The notes under the pieces: model-generated
The model's input: the letters and a program-made list of their open reading frames with translations, nothing else
Database searches by the model: none
What the model was told of the DNA's origin: nothing
In this document: positions 1 through 8,153 of the stretch, in pieces
How the letters are laid out: each line of letters begins with the position of its first letter
How positions within the stretch are numbered: position 1 is the stretch's first letter
Origin: Actinoallomurus sp048498315
Lineage (GTDB): Bacteria > Actinomycetota > Actinomycetes > Streptosporangiales > Streptosporangiaceae
NCBI GenBank assembly: GCA_048498315.1
Contig: JBEHYF010000111.1
Location: 1-18,346 of the forward strand
Length of the DNA stretch: 18,346 nucleotides
Direction of reading: 5' to 3'
Program-made: the position numbers and the translations under genes

Positions 1-95
1 ACCAGGGCGGGCCGGAGACGGAACCAGGGCGGGCCGGAGACGTGCCCCGGGCGGGCCGGGGCGGGCCGGAGACGGGGCCGGGGCGGGCCGGCGAG
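1..95. repeat. G-rich tandem repeat at the left edge
   Basis: Degenerate tandem copies of a unit close to CCAGGGCGGGCCGGAGACG. The first two copies are nearly perfect (about 2-21 and 24-42), and further partial copies built on GGGCGGGCCGG follow to about position 95. The remaining bases to 211 show no repeat. One + strand frame is open from the left edge to a TAA at 213-215, so the repeat could be the low-complexity C-terminal tail of a gene that begins outside the window. The composition alone does not prove coding. That stop would overlap the convergent cobN stop. Confidence 0.6.
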
Positions 96-211
96 CCCGC
101 ACCGGCCCGGTCGGCACTGCCAGTGGCTGACGTCGAGCGCGACGCTGAGGACGACCTGCGAAGTGTCCACATCCGGCCACGGAGCCCTCTTGCCCCCTCG
201 GCCTCGGGACG

Positions 212-3200
212 CTAACCCTCACCCGCCTCCAGGTCGCCCTCCAGGTCGAGATAGGTCTGGCGGAGGCGGTCCAGCGTCTCGGCGGACGGCTCGGCCCACA
301 GCCCCCGGTCGGCGGCCTCCAGCAGCCGCTCGGCGATGCCGCGCAGCGCCCACGGGTTCGAGCGCTCCATGAACGCGCGGTTCTCCTCGTCGAAGACGTA
401 CTCCCGCGCCAGCGTCTCGTACATCCAGTCGTCGACCACGCCCGCCGTCGCGTCGTACCCGAACAGGTAGTCGACGGTCGCCGCCAGCTCGAACGCCCCC
501 TTGTAGCCGTGCCGGCGCATCGCCGCGATCCAGCGCGGGTTCACGACGCGGGCGCGGAACACCCGCCGGGTCTCCTCGCCCAGCGTGCGGGTCTTCACCT
601 GGTCCGGCAGCGCCGAGTCGCCGACGTACGCCGCCGGGCTGGCCCCGGTCAGCGCGCGGACCATGGCGACCATGCCGCCGTGGTACTGGAAGTAGTCGTC
701 GGAGTCGACGATGTCGTGCTCGCGGGTGTCCTGGTTCTTGGCCGCCACGCTGATGCGCCGGAACGCGGCCTCCATGTCGGCGCGGGCCTCCCGCCCGTCC
801 AGACCGCGCCCGTACGCGTAGCCGCCCCACACCGCGTACACCTCGGCCAGGTCGGCGTCGTCGCGCCAGTTGCGGGCGTCGATCAGCGGCAGCAGGCCCG
901 CGCCGTACGCGCCCGGCTTGGAGCCGAAGATGCGGCTGGTCGCGCGCCGCCAGTCGCCGTGCCGCCGGGCGTCTTCCAAGGCGTGCACGCGTATGTGGTT
1001 GTCCGGCTCGTCGAGTGCCGCCACCGCCTGGATCGCGTCGTCCACCAGGGCGATGACGTGCGGGAACGCGTCGCGGAAGAAGCCGGAGATGCGCAGGGTC
1101 ACGTCGATGCGCGGCCGGCCCAGTTCCTCCCGCGGGATCACCTCGACGCCGGTCACCCGGCGCGACGCCTCGTCCCACACCGGCCGTACACCGATCAACG
1201 CCAGCGCCTCGGCGACGTCGTCGCCCTGCGTGCGCATCGCCGACGTGCCCCACACCGTGAGGCCCACGCTGCGCGGGTACTCACCCGTATCGTCCAGGTG
1301 CCGGCGGATGAGGGAGTCGGCCAGCGCCACGCCGACGTCCCAGGAGTTGCGCGACGGGATCGCCTTCGGATCGACGGAGTAGAAGTTGCGGCCGGTCGGC
1401 AGCACGTGCACCAGCCCGCGCGTCGGCGACCCCGACGGTCCCGCCGGAACGTACCCGCCGTCCAGCGCGTGCAGCACGGCGTCGATCTCGCCGCGGGTCG
1501 CCGCCAGGCGCGGCACCACCTCGCCGGCCGCGAACTCCAGCAGGCGGACCACGTCCGGCGCCTGCCGGCCGAGGACCTCGGCGCACACGTCCCCCGCACG
1601 GGAGGCGTCCCAGCCGAGCGTCTCCATGCCGACGACGAGGCGGCGTGCCACCGCCTCCAGAAGGTCGACGACGTCCGCTCCGGTCCGCGCCGGCCCGTCC
1701 ACGATCTCGGCCAGCCCGGCCACCCCGGAAGCCTCCACGACCGCGCCCGGGTCCGCGAGCAGCGCGCGCTCGTCCAGGCCGTACGCGGCCGCGATCGCGG
1801 CGCGCAGGCCGGGCAGCGCGCCCGTCCGGCCGCCCCACACCTGCGCGGCGCGCAGCATCGCCAGCACCAGATCCACGCGCTGCCCGCCCTCCGGCGGCTC
1901 GCCGAGGACGTGCAGGCCGTCGCGGATCTGCACGTCCTTGACCTCGCACAGGTACCCGTCGATGTGCAGCACGAAGTCGTCGAACTCCGCCTCCCCCGGC
2001 TGGTCGCTCACGTGCAGGTCATGGTGGAGCTGCGCCGCCTGCACCAGCGTCCAGATCTGCGCCCGCACGGCCGGCAGCTTCGCCGGGTCGAGGGCCTGCA
2101 CGGTGGCGTACTCGTCGAGGAGTTGTTCGAGTTTGGCCAGGTCGCCGTAGGTGTCGGCACGCGCCATCGGCGGCACCATGTGGTCGACGATCACCGCGTG
2201 GCCGCGCCGCTTGGCCTGCGTGCCCTCGCCGGGGTCGTTCACGACGAACGGGTAGACCAGCGGCAGGTCGCCGAGCACCGCGTCCGGCGCGCACTCCGCG
2301 GACAGCCCCAGCCCCTTGCCCGGCAGCCATTCGAGCGTGCCGTGCTTGCCGAGGTGGACGACCGCGTGCGCGCCGAACACCTCGTCCAGCCACCGGTAGG
2401 CGGCCAGGTAGTGGTGGGAGGGCGGCAGGTCGGGGTCGTGGTAGATCGCGACGGGGTTCTCGCCGAACCCGCGCGGCGGCTGGATCACCACCAGCACGTT
2501 GCCGAACCGCAGCGTCGCCAGCACGATGTCCGGACCCGCCCCGGCGTCGCTCCGGGCGGCCCGCCCCGACCGCGTCCCCGGCTCCGCCACGTACAGCTCG
2601 CCGGGCGGCTCGCCCCAGTGCTCCCGCACCTGTTCGCGCAGCGCCTCCGGCAGCGCGGCGAACCATTCCTCGTACGTCTTCGCCGGCACCCGCGCGGTCG
2701 CCGCGCGCAGCTGCTCCTCGGTCAGCCACTCGACGTCGTGCCCGCCCGCCGCGATCAGCGAATGGATCAGCTCGTCGCCGTCGTCCGGGTGGTCGCCGAC
2801 GGTGTACCCGGCCGCGCGCAGCGCCGCGAGCAGGCGCACCGCCGACGCGGGCGTGTCCAGGCCCACCGCGTTGCCGACCCGGGAGTGCTTGGTGGGGTAC
2901 GACGACAGGACGATCGCCAGCCGCCGTTCGGCGACCGGCGTGTGCCGCAGCCGCGCCAGGCGCACGGCGATCCCGGCGACGCGGGCGGCTCGTTCCGGGT
3001 CCGCGGCGTAGACCGGGATGCCGTCCGCACCCTCCTCCTTGAACGAGAACGGCACCGAGATGAGCCGCCCGTCGAACTCGGGAATCGCCACCTGCATCGC
3101 CGCGTCCATCGGCGACAGCGCCGCGTCCGAGGCCTCCCACGTCGCGCGCGACGTCGTCAGGCACAGGCCCTGCACGAGCGGGACGTCCAGCGCGGCCAGC

Positions 3201-3946
3201 GCCCCGGCGTCCCATCCGTCCTCGTCGCCGCCCGCCGAGGCGTCCGCGGCCGTCGCTCCGCCGGCCGCGAGCACCGTCAAGATCACCGCGTCCGCGGGGC
3301 GCAGCAGCTCGAACAGCCCGTCGTCGGCAGAGCGCAGCGAGCCGCAGAAGACCGGCAGCGGCTCGGCCCCCAGCGCCGCGACCTGCTCGCACATCGCGTC
3401 CACGAACGCCGTGTTCCCGGACAGTTCGTGCGCCCGGTAGAACACCACCGCCACGGTCGGCCGGCCTGCGCCCGGGCCCGACGGCGTTCGCGGGCGCTTC
3501 GAGTCGAGGTGCGGACCCTGCGGAAGCCGGTGCACGCCGTAGGCCGGCATCGCGCGGGGCGGCTCGAAGCCGTGCCCGGTGAGCAGCACCGTGTCGGACA
3601 GGAAGCGGGCCAGCTCCCGCAGGTTCGCGACGCCGCCCTCCCGGAGGTAGGCCAGCGCCTCGGCGGCCACCCCGGCCGGCACCGTGGACAGCGCCATCAG
3701 CTCGGCGTCGGGCGCGGCCTCCCCGCCGAGGGCGACCAGCGGCAGGCCCCGGCGCCGCAGGTCGTCGACCCCTTCACGCCAGGTCTTCAGCCCGCCGAGC
3801 AGACGGACGACGACGACGTCCACGCCGTCGCAGAGCGCGTCGAGGTCGGCCAGGGCGATGCGGGACGGGTTGGCGGTGACGTAGCCGCCGGCGGAATGTG
3901 CGGCGAGGAGTTCGGTGTCGGCGGTCGACAGCAGCAGGACACGCAC
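212..3946 (-). CDS. cobN: Cobaltochelatase subunit CobN
   Basis: Large subunit of the aerobic cobaltochelatase. It inserts Co2+ into hydrogenobyrinic acid a,c-diamide, driven by ATP hydrolysis in partner AAA+ subunits (CobS/CobT or ChlI/ChlD-like), none of which is in this window. The product is 1244 residues, normal for the family. It carries the hallmark HLGKHGTLEWLPGKG segment (about residues 531-545) and further CobN/BchH conserved stretches such as FGENPVAIYHDPDLPPSHHY upstream of it and SIRRHLDDTGEYP-like sequence in the last third. The start chosen is the GTG at 3946 (protein begins VRVLLLSTADTELL), with AGGAA six bases upstream. A longer in-frame ATG at 3997 lies between the riboswitch and this site and has no ribosome site. 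BchH/ChlH is the paralogous alternative, but the B12 riboswitch and the nearby cobQ and cobD make CobN the clear choice. Expression is probably repressed by cobalamin. Confidence 0.96.
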   Translation of the reverse strand: MRVLLLSTADTELLAAHSAGGYVTANPSRIALADLDALCDGVDVVVVRLLGGLKTWREGVDDLRRRGLPLVALGGEAAPDAELMALSTVPAGVAAEALAYLREGGVANLRELARFLSDTVLLTGHGFEPPRAMPAYGVHRLPQGPHLDSKRPRTPSGPGAGRPTVAVVFYRAHELSGNTAFVDAMCEQVAALGAEPLPVFCGSLRSADDGLFELLRPADAVILTVLAAGGATAADASAGGDEDGWDAGALAALDVPLVQGLCLTTSRATWEASDAALSPMDAAMQVAIPEFDGRLISVPFSFKEEGADGIPVYAADPERAARVAGIAVRLARLRHTPVAERRLAIVLSSYPTKHSRVGNAVGLDTPASAVRLLAALRAAGYTVGDHPDDGDELIHSLIAAGGHDVEWLTEEQLRAATARVPAKTYEEWFAALPEALREQVREHWGEPPGELYVAEPGTRSGRAARSDAGAGPDIVLATLRFGNVLVVIQPPRGFGENPVAIYHDPDLPPSHHYLAAYRWLDEVFGAHAVVHLGKHGTLEWLPGKGLGLSAECAPDAVLGDLPLVYPFVVNDPGEGTQAKRRGHAVIVDHMVPPMARADTYGDLAKLEQLLDEYATVQALDPAKLPAVRAQIWTLVQAAQLHHDLHVSDQPGEAEFDDFVLHIDGYLCEVKDVQIRDGLHVLGEPPEGGQRVDLVLAMLRAAQVWGGRTGALPGLRAAIAAAYGLDERALLADPGAVVEASGVAGLAEIVDGPARTGADVVDLLEAVARRLVVGMETLGWDASRAGDVCAEVLGRQAPDVVRLLEFAAGEVVPRLAATRGEIDAVLHALDGGYVPAGPSGSPTRGLVHVLPTGRNFYSVDPKAIPSRNSWDVGVALADSLIRRHLDDTGEYPRSVGLTVWGTSAMRTQGDDVAEALALIGVRPVWDEASRRVTGVEVIPREELGRPRIDVTLRISGFFRDAFPHVIALVDDAIQAVAALDEPDNHIRVHALEDARRHGDWRRATSRIFGSKPGAYGAGLLPLIDARNWRDDADLAEVYAVWGGYAYGRGLDGREARADMEAAFRRISVAAKNQDTREHDIVDSDDYFQYHGGMVAMVRALTGASPAAYVGDSALPDQVKTRTLGEETRRVFRARVVNPRWIAAMRRHGYKGAFELAATVDYLFGYDATAGVVDDWMYETLAREYVFDEENRAFMERSNPWALRGIAERLLEAADRGLWAEPSAETLDRLRQTYLDLEGDLEAGEG

Positions 3947-3952
3947 GCGTGG

Positions 3953-3961
3953 TTCCTTCCC
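3953..3961 (-). promoter_or_regulatory. cobN ribosome binding site, possible riboswitch target
   Basis: Read on the minus strand this is GGGAAGGAA, ending six bases before the GTG start. Its GGGAAG is perfectly complementary to CTTCCC at the 3' edge of the cobalamin aptamer (4006-4011). That suggests, as an inference, that aptamer folding and ribosome-site occlusion are mutually coupled. Confidence 0.6.
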
Positions 3962-4005
3962 TCGGGGGTCCGCGCCCCGGCTCGGGTGAAAGGGCATCGG
4001 CGTGC

Positions 4006-4148
4006 GGGAAGTCTCCTGGCTCCCAGGTCACCGCTCCCCCGCGGCCTTCCAGCTCGTCGCCGTGGCCGTACACGCGGGCTCGCTACCTGGTCACAGTTGC
4101 GGGACAGCCCCGGACTCGCACCGGGTTCCTTCCTCACCGCCGCCGGCC
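4006..4148 (-). promoter_or_regulatory. Cobalamin riboswitch in the cobN leader
   Basis: On the minus strand the core elements of the cobalamin (B12) aptamer appear in order: GGAACCCGGTGCGAGTCCGG (P3 region), then GCTGTCCCGCAACTGTGACC (the conserved CCCGCAACTGTGA junction), then near the 3' end GAGCCAGGAGACTTCCCGC (the B12-box side). The aptamer ends about 60 bases before the cobN start. There is no obvious U-tract terminator between aptamer and gene, so control of translation initiation is more likely than attenuation. That would lower CobN synthesis when adenosylcobalamin is plentiful. The exact 5' limit is uncertain by about 10 bases. Confidence 0.93.
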
Positions 4149-4154
4149 AGTCTA
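4149..4154 (-). promoter_or_regulatory. Possible -10 element for cobN
   Basis: TAGACT on the minus strand fits the actinomycete TANNNT -10 pattern. It sits just upstream of the riboswitch, where transcription must begin for the aptamer to be made. No clear -35 box is seen 16-19 bases upstream, so this is tentative. Confidence 0.3.
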
Positions 4155-4239
4155 CGAGCAGGCCCCCAGAACCGCACCGGCCCGGCGCCGGGGAACGGAG
4201 CAATGGCGCCGAGCCGGTGCGGGATGGGTCACGGACGCT

Positions 4240-4399
4240 GGTGCAGCGGCCCGGACGCCGGTTGCTCGCCGACGTCGCGTCCGCATGCGGCTACTACGAC
4301 CAGGCGCACCTGGCGCGCGAGTGGAATGCGATTCCGCCGTCGGCGTGGCCGGCCGGCGAGCAGCTCCCATTCGTCCAAGACGACGACGGCGCCGCCTGA
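4240..4399 (+). pseudogene. C-terminal remnant of an AraC-family regulator
   Basis: The frame ending at the TGA at 4397-4399 reads LLADVASACGYYDQAHLARE and then W, a PPSAW segment and ELPFVQD-like sequence. This is the second helix-turn-helix and tail of an actinobacterial AraC-family regulator, which in intact proteins reads ADVAAACGYYDQAHLAREW...GCPPSAWLA..ELPFVQD. Only about 50 of an expected 250 or more residues survive. The sensor domain, first helix-turn-helix and start are absent: upstream of 4240 the frame runs straight into the cobN riboswitch region with no homology. About three residues also appear to be missing between REWNA and PPSAW. It converges on the decayed AMP-binding gene, so both look like relics of one degraded locus. 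A functional 50-residue protein is unlikely. Confidence 0.75.
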
Positions 4400-4445
4400 G
4401 AATGCGGCCCATGAGCGGAACGGTCATCTGGCCCACAGATCCCGG

Positions 4446-5252
4446 TCACGGCGGCAGCACGGGGCAGCCGGGCAGTTGCTCGGCGCGCGCCGGCAGGGGT
4501 CCGTCCTGCGACACCGCCATCCGCAGCGGGCCGAACGGCGCGCCCGGCCCCTCGGCCGCGAGCCGGGTGAGGAACGCCGAGGTCGACAGCAGCACGCTGG
4601 CGTGGTGGCGGCGTACCCGCTCGACCACGGTCGCGATCGACCGCCGCCCCGAGTCGAGCACCGCACAGGCTCCGGAGAACAGCGGCAGGAACACCGTGTT
4701 GCGCAGGCCGAGCGGGTCGTAGGCCTTCGGCACCGAGAACAGCACGTCGCTCTCTCGCAGGCCGAACGGCTCCATCGCCAGGTACGCCGCCTCCGGGTCA
4801 CCGTGCGCGTAGGTGGCGGAGTATTGGGTGAAGGCCGGGGTCTCGGGCAGCACCGGGTGGACGCCCGCCCCCGGCGCCCGCGGCAGCCCGGCGATCAGCT
4901 CGCCGGGAGTGAGTGCGTTCTTGTGCCGACCGGCCGCGCACACCGCGATCTCCCCCGGCGGCAGGGCGGACGCCTCCGGGTCGGCCAGCACGGCGATCGC
5001 GCCGAGCCGTACGGCACCGAGGAACGTCCAGACGAACTCGATCGACGCGGGCAGCGCGACCACCACGCGGTCTCCGGGGCGGGCGCCACGCTGCCGCAGG
5101 AGCCCGGCCACCCGTGCCGCACCGGCGTGCACCTCGCCGTGCGTGTAGGCGTCGTCGCCGCACAGGAACGCCGCCCGGTCCCACCAGCCGAACGCGCGCG
5201 TCCACTGGCTGAGCAGCTCAGCCAGGTTGGCGTCTTCGGACGGTGTGACCAT
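4446..5252 (-). pseudogene. Truncated AMP-binding (acyl-CoA synthetase-like) protein without P-loop
   Basis: A 268-residue N-terminal half of an ANL-superfamily adenylating enzyme, most like aryl/benzoate-CoA ligase types. The family look is clear in VAGLLRQRGARPGDRVVVAL, in the FVWTFLGAVRLGAIAVLAD segment, and in HGDPEAAYL...LRESDVLFSV...GLRNTVFLPLFSGACAVLD. Two defects stand out. First, the A3 P-loop (SGTTGxPK), expected directly after TQY at residues 142-144, is missing, and TQY runs straight into SATYAHGDPE. Second, the protein stops after LPGCPVLPP, before the A5 motif, the rest of the N-terminal domain and the whole C-terminal domain; relatives are about 500 residues. The start is the ATG at 5252, with GGGGAGGAG just upstream; an ATG at 5273 is poorer. 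The intact ribosome site and open frame mean it may still be translated, but catalysis is not expected. Confidence 0.72.
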
Positions 5253-5272
5253 ACGGCTCCTCCCCGCTCGCA

Positions 5273-5283
5273 TCCCATTGGGA
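5273..5283. promoter_or_regulatory. Small palindrome in a divergent intergenic region
   Basis: TCCCATTGGGA, two five-base arms around one base, lies in the 99-bp gap between the divergent AMP-binding gene and the Gfo/Idh gene. It may be an operator, but it is short and has no second copy nearby. Confidence 0.2.
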
Positions 5284-5351
5284 GATTAGGCGGATCGGCG
5301 ATGCCGGGACAGCCCCGGATCGTGATCGAATGGACTGGGAGGAGGCCATCT

Positions 5352-6452
5352 GTGGACACGATCCGGGTTGCGTTGATCGGATACGGCACCGGAGGCGCGG
5401 TATTCCACGCGCCGTTGATATCGACCGCTCCCGGCCTGGAGCTCGCGGCGATCGTGACGCGGGACCCGGACCGGCGGGCCCAGGCGCGGCGCCGCCATCC
5501 GGGCGTCGAGCTCCTCGACTCCCCCGACCGGGTCTGGCCGTGCCGCTACGACCTCGTCGTCATCACGACGCCGAACCGCCTGCACGTCCCGCTGGCCCGC
5601 GCCGCGCTGGAGGCCGGATCGGCGGTCGTGCTGGACAAGCCGGTGGCGCCGACGGCCGCCGAGGCGCGGTCGCTGGCCGGCGGGCCGCTCGTGGTCCCGT
5701 TCCACAACCGCCGCTGGGACGGCGACTTCCGCACGGTGTGCCGCCTGGTCACGGGAGCGGCCTCAGCGACGACGGGTGTCGCGGGCGGCGGATCCGCGGG
5801 CGCAGCGGGCGGACGGGGAACGAGCGGCGGGACGCCTGCGGACGGGCCGCTCGGCCGGGTGCTGCGGTTCGAGTCGCGGTTCACCCGCTGGCGTCCGCGG
5901 ATCAAGCCGGGCTGGAAGGAGACCGCCGATCCGGCCGCCGCGGGCGGCGTGCTGTACGACCTGGGCGCCCACCTGGTCGATCAGGCGATCACGCTGTTCG
6001 GGCCGCCGGTGGACGTGTACGCGGAGCTGGACGTGCGGCGGCCCGCGGCCGAGGCGGTCGACGACGCCTTCGTAGCGCTGACGCACGCGAACGGGGTCCG
6101 GTCGCATCTGTGGATGAGCGCGGTCGCGGCGGACCTCGGCCCGCGCTTCCGAGTGCTGGGCGACCGGGCCGGCTACGTCGTGCACGGCCTCGACGTCCAG
6201 GAGGAGCAACTGCGCGCCGGCATGACGCCGCTCGACCCGGAGTACGGCCTGGTGCCGCCGGAGGCGTACGGCGTGCTGGGCACGCCCGGCGACATCCGCC
6301 CGGTCCCGACCGAGCCCGGCCGCTATCAGGACTTCTATCCCGCCGTGGCCGCCGCGCTGCGCGGCGAGGCACCGCCGCCGGTGACGCTGGACGACGCCGT
6401 GGCAAGCCTGGAGGTCATCGAGGCGGCGCTGCGCCGCGCGCACGGCGCCTGA
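5352..6452 (+). CDS. Gfo/Idh/MocA-family oxidoreductase
   Basis: NAD(P)-dependent dehydrogenase of 366 residues, acting on an unknown sugar, inositol or related polyol. The N-terminal Rossmann fold begins VALIGYGTGGAVFHAPLIS. The nucleotide-site VLDKPVAP carries Lys96 in the family (E/D)KP position. The C-terminal domain has LYDLGAHLVDQ, with Asp203 and His207 in the DxxxH catalytic position. The VFHAPLI variant is most like the YdgJ/IolW (scyllo-inositol dehydrogenase) branch; substrate assignment beyond that is inference. The start is the GTG at 5352, preceded by GGGAGGAGG. Residues about 134-165 are a Gly/Ala/Ser/Thr-rich insertion between the nucleotide-binding domain and GRVLRFESRF, where relatives have only a few residues. 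It stands alone, divergent from the AMP-binding relic and convergent with cobQ, so the context gives no pathway. Confidence 0.9.
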   Translation: MDTIRVALIGYGTGGAVFHAPLISTAPGLELAAIVTRDPDRRAQARRRHPGVELLDSPDRVWPCRYDLVVITTPNRLHVPLARAALEAGSAVVLDKPVAPTAAEARSLAGGPLVVPFHNRRWDGDFRTVCRLVTGAASATTGVAGGGSAGAAGGRGTSGGTPADGPLGRVLRFESRFTRWRPRIKPGWKETADPAAAGGVLYDLGAHLVDQAITLFGPPVDVYAELDVRRPAAEAVDDAFVALTHANGVRSHLWMSAVAADLGPRFRVLGDRAGYVVHGLDVQEEQLRAGMTPLDPEYGLVPPEAYGVLGTPGDIRPVPTEPGRYQDFYPAVAAALRGEAPPPVTLDDAVASLEVIEAALRRAHGA

Positions 6453-6503
6453 CCCGCCGACCCGGTTCCGGCACCGGATCGTGCGGATTCCCCCGGTCTT
6501 CCG

Positions 6504-6536
6504 CGCCTGCTCGCTGCTCGCCGAAGCGGGCAGGCG
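6504..6536. terminator. Hairpin between convergent genes
   Basis: CGCCTGC (6504-6510) pairs with GCAGGCG (6530-6536). The stem continues inward through one T-G wobble and CGCT/AGCG-type pairs (6512-6515 with 6525-6528), giving about 12 pairs and a nine-base loop. It lies 52 bases after the oxidoreductase stop and 97 bases beyond the cobQ stop, so it could end transcription from both sides. There is no T-tract, which is common for actinomycete terminators but leaves the call tentative. Confidence 0.5.
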
Positions 6537-6632
6537 CCGACCCTGACGCGGCCGTGGCCGGTGCGGAACTCGCGATGACGCGCTCCTGCAGGTCGCCGAT
6601 CAGGCCCGAACCCGCTCCCGCGGCGACTCGGA

Positions 6633-8153
6633 TCAGAGTACGGGACCTGCGGGCGGCACGACCGGCAGGCCCGGCGGGGCCCCGTCCTCGATGAGCCGCC
6701 ACAGCGCGGCCGTGTCGAGATGGCGTTCGACCAGGTCGCCAAGGGCGTCGAGGTGCGCCTCGCGCAGCGCCGCGAACGCGGTGCCCGGCGCGGGCGTGAA
6801 GTCGCGCCCGGCCGTGCGGGCGACGTCGGTGAGGAACGCGCGGCGGAATCCGTCGTTCTCCAGCGCGCCGTGCCACGTGGTGCCCCAGACCGCGCCGTCA
6901 CGGCAGCCGTCGAGGAACGGCTCGCCGCCCTCGACGGTGGCGCGCCCGTGGTGGATCTCGTAGGCGTGCACCGGCTCGCCGTACGCCGCACCGACCGGGC
7001 GGCCCAGCGTCTTCTCCCGGGCGAACTCCACGCGCACCGGCAGCAGGCCCAGGCCCTGGACGGTGCCCGCCCCCGACTCGACCTCGTCGACGACCTCACG
7101 GGCCAGCATCTGGTAGCCACCGCAGATGCCGAGCACCGGGCGGCCGGCGCGGGCGCGGCGGACCACCTCGGCGGCCAGGCCCCGGTCGCGCAGCCAGGCC
7201 AGGTCGGCCACGGTGGCGCGGGTGCCGGGCAGCACGACCAGGTCGGCGTCGGCCAGCTCGCCGGGCGTCGTGGCGAACCGCACCGACACGCCGGGTTCGG
7301 CGGCGAGGGCGTCGAGGTCGGTGAAGTTGGAGATGCGCGGCAGCCGCGCGACCGCGACCCGCAGGGTCTGGCGCCCGTACGCGGCGGCGGATCCTTCCGG
7401 GCCGGGGTGGGAATCGAGGGCCAGGGAGTCCTCGGCGTCCAGCCGGAGCCCGTCGAGCCACGGCAGCACCCCGTGCACCGGACGGCCGGTGAGCGCGGTG
7501 ATCTGGTCGAGGCCGGGTGCCAGCAGCTCGGGCGCGCCGCGGAACTTGTTGATGACGAAGCCTGCGACGAGGCGCTGGTCGGCCGGCTCCAGCAGGGCGA
7601 GCGTGCCGTACAGGGCGGCGAACACGCCGCCTCGGTCGATGTCGCCGACGACGATGACCGGCATGCCGGTGCCGTCCCGCTCGCTCACGGCGCGCGCGAG
7701 GCCCATGTTCGCCAGGTCACCGGCGCGCAGGTTGATCTCGGCCGGGCTTCCCGCGCCCTCGCAGATCACGACGTCGTAGCGGTCGCGCAGCTCCGTGAGG
7801 CTGTCGAGGACCACCTCGCGCAGGCGGTCCTTGTGCGCGGCGTACCCGGTCGCGTCGACCTCGGCGACCGGGCGGCCGAGGACGACGACCTGGCTGCGCC
7901 GGTCCGATCCGGGCTTGAGCAGAACCGGGTTCATCCGCGCGGACGGCTCGACCCGCGCCGCGGCGGCCTGCATCGCCTGGGCCCGGCCGATCTCGGCGCC
8001 GTCGGCGGTCACCATCGAGTTGAGCGACATGTTCTGCGCCTTGAACGGCGCGACCTTGACGCCCTGGCGGGCCAGCCACCGGCACAGGCCCGCTACCACC
8101 GTGCTCTTGCCCGCGTCGGAGGTCGTGCCCGCGACCAGCAGCGTCCCCTTCAT
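6633..8153 (-). CDS. cobQ: Cobyric acid synthase CobQ
   Basis: Cytoplasmic glutamine-dependent amidotransferase (CbiP/CobQ type). It amidates carboxylates b, d, e and g of adenosylcobyrinic acid a,c-diamide to give adenosylcobyric acid, using ATP and glutamine. At 506 residues it is full length. The N-terminal dethiobiotin-synthetase-like domain starts MKGTLLVAGTTSDAGKST (P-loop about residues 9-17), continues with FKAQNMSLNSMV and has the conserved GDIDRGGVFA. The C-terminal class I glutaminase domain has the nucleophile Cys344 in GICGGYQML and His428 in TTWHGALEN. The start is the ATG at 8153; the ribosome site is weak (GTGAAG). The last 20 or so residues are Pro/Gly-rich. cobD lies upstream on the same strand, but a 392-bp repetitive gap makes a simple overlapping operon unlikely. 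Confidence 0.97.
   Translation of the reverse strand: MKGTLLVAGTTSDAGKSTVVAGLCRWLARQGVKVAPFKAQNMSLNSMVTADGAEIGRAQAMQAAAARVEPSARMNPVLLKPGSDRRSQVVVLGRPVAEVDATGYAAHKDRLREVVLDSLTELRDRYDVVICEGAGSPAEINLRAGDLANMGLARAVSERDGTGMPVIVVGDIDRGGVFAALYGTLALLEPADQRLVAGFVINKFRGAPELLAPGLDQITALTGRPVHGVLPWLDGLRLDAEDSLALDSHPGPEGSAAAYGRQTLRVAVARLPRISNFTDLDALAAEPGVSVRFATTPGELADADLVVLPGTRATVADLAWLRDRGLAAEVVRRARAGRPVLGICGGYQMLAREVVDEVESGAGTVQGLGLLPVRVEFAREKTLGRPVGAAYGEPVHAYEIHHGRATVEGGEPFLDGCRDGAVWGTTWHGALENDGFRRAFLTDVARTAGRDFTPAPGTAFAALREAHLDALGDLVERHLDTAALWRLIEDGAPPGLPVVPPAGPVL

Noticed and set aside
115..125. CACTGCCAGTG palindrome resembling part of a B12 element
   Set aside because: None of the other cobalamin aptamer elements is nearby and it lies after the cobN stop; the match is a chance short palindrome.
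1..215. Possible C-terminal end of a + strand gene finishing at TAA 213-215
   Set aside because: The frame is open from the edge but is mostly repeat translation with no recognisable domain. A minus frame from 170 is also open, so openness carries little information here.
212..3946. Magnesium chelatase subunit BchH/ChlH instead of CobN
   Set aside because: A cobalamin riboswitch precedes the gene, cobQ and cobD are nearby, and no chlorophyll-pathway gene is present.
509..4399. Very long + strand open frame opposite cobN
   Set aside because: Arg/His/Gln-rich antisense shadow typical of 75% GC coding DNA. The minus strand encodes a well-conserved CobN. Only its last 50 codons, beyond cobN, match a known family (the AraC relic).
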